Origin: Eubacteriales bacterium
GTDB taxonomy: Bacteria; Bacillota; Clostridia; Lachnospirales; Lachnospiraceae
Assembly: GCA_030537195.1 (NCBI GenBank)
Contig: JAUNOK010000006.1
Span: 49,330-113,329 of the forward strand
DNA: 64,000 bases
Reading direction: 5' to 3'
Shown: one piece after another, positions 63,950 through 64,000 of the stretch
Layout of the letters: each line of letters begins with the position of its first letter
Position numbering within the stretch: the first letter of the stretch is position 1
The notes under the pieces: generated by a model
Told to the model about the DNA's origin: nothing
The model's database searches: none
What the model saw: the letters and a program-made list of their open reading frames with translations, nothing else
Translations under genes and position numbers: made by a program

Positions 63950-64000
63950 TGGGGCCTACAGGGCTCGAACCTGTGACCCTCTGCTTGTAAGGCAGATGCT
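63950..64000 (-). tRNA. tRNA-Val (TAC), 5' part outside window
   Basis: The 3' two-thirds are visible: anticodon loop CTTACAA, TTCGAGC T-loop and AGGCCCC acceptor arm. It is upstream of the CAT tRNA in the same unit. Confidence 0.9.

Noticed and set aside
1..64000. CRISPR arrays or rRNA genes
   Set aside because: No regularly spaced repeats and no 16S, 23S or 5S sequence were seen.

Overview
The window looks like a chromosomal segment of a low-GC anaerobic Firmicute of the class Clostridia, most likely family Lachnospiraceae. The evidence is AT-rich coding sequence with AGGAGG-type ribosome sites, a sporulation sigma factor (sigH) beside cysS-mrnC-rlmB, cotJ spore-coat genes, ECF transport, a PPi/ATP-type phosphofructokinase clade and GlnRS. 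The species is not resolved; a Lachnospira-like genome is a guess.

Layout. Bases 1 to about 10,860 are the right end of an integrated prophage. A leftward early/replication block holds a helicase (cut by the window edge), a DnaD-like replisome organiser, a RusA-type resolvase, an HNH protein, a PD-(D/E)XK nuclease, a possible annealing protein, an SMC-like ATPase and several microproteins. It faces a rightward lysogeny block: a CI-like repressor, hicAB, an ImmA/IrrE-like protease and a large serine integrase. The integrase points into the spore-coat gene cotJC, which is cut after about 68 codons, so the prophage sits inside the cotJABC operon. Between cotJA and map lies a 509-bp imperfect inverted repeat with no known identity.

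Bases 12,000 to 39,000 are mostly housekeeping genes on the minus strand: map, a CBS/DRTGG pyrophosphatase, a P-type ATPase, csp, an LTA-synthase-like protein, glnS, aroK, hslO, deoC, purA, tRNA-Thr, sigH-rlmB-mrnC-cysS-cysE-ispF, trmO, uppP, pfkA and ppk.

Bases 39,150 to 45,170 form an apparent corrinoid-capture island. A cobalamin riboswitch precedes a secreted, wall-anchored protein whose sequence suggests an alpha/alpha-barrel. Convergent to it is an operon encoding a membrane-anchored DUF4430 protein, EcfT, a fused double EcfA ATPase and an S component. Barrel plus DUF4430 are the two domains of animal transcobalamin/intrinsic factor, here split over two bacterial surface proteins next to an ECF importer. 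This is the best candidate in the window for an under-described system.

Bases 45,280 to 57,050 hold a diguanylate cyclase, a His-less HPr-like protein, an SGNH hydrolase and a thiSGHE operon whose leader lacks a recognisable TPP riboswitch. They also hold a seven-gene cluster of unknown role: a small secreted protein, three different ABC-2-like permeases, one ATPase, two membrane-anchored proteins and a lipoprotein. Bases 57,090 to 61,500 are pstSCAB-phoU. Matching PhoP-box-like TGTAAA arrays lie upstream of both pstS and ppk, tying phosphate uptake to polyphosphate storage. A MATE exporter, an AlkD-like protein and a tRNA cluster (Met/Ile2 and partial Val) close the window.
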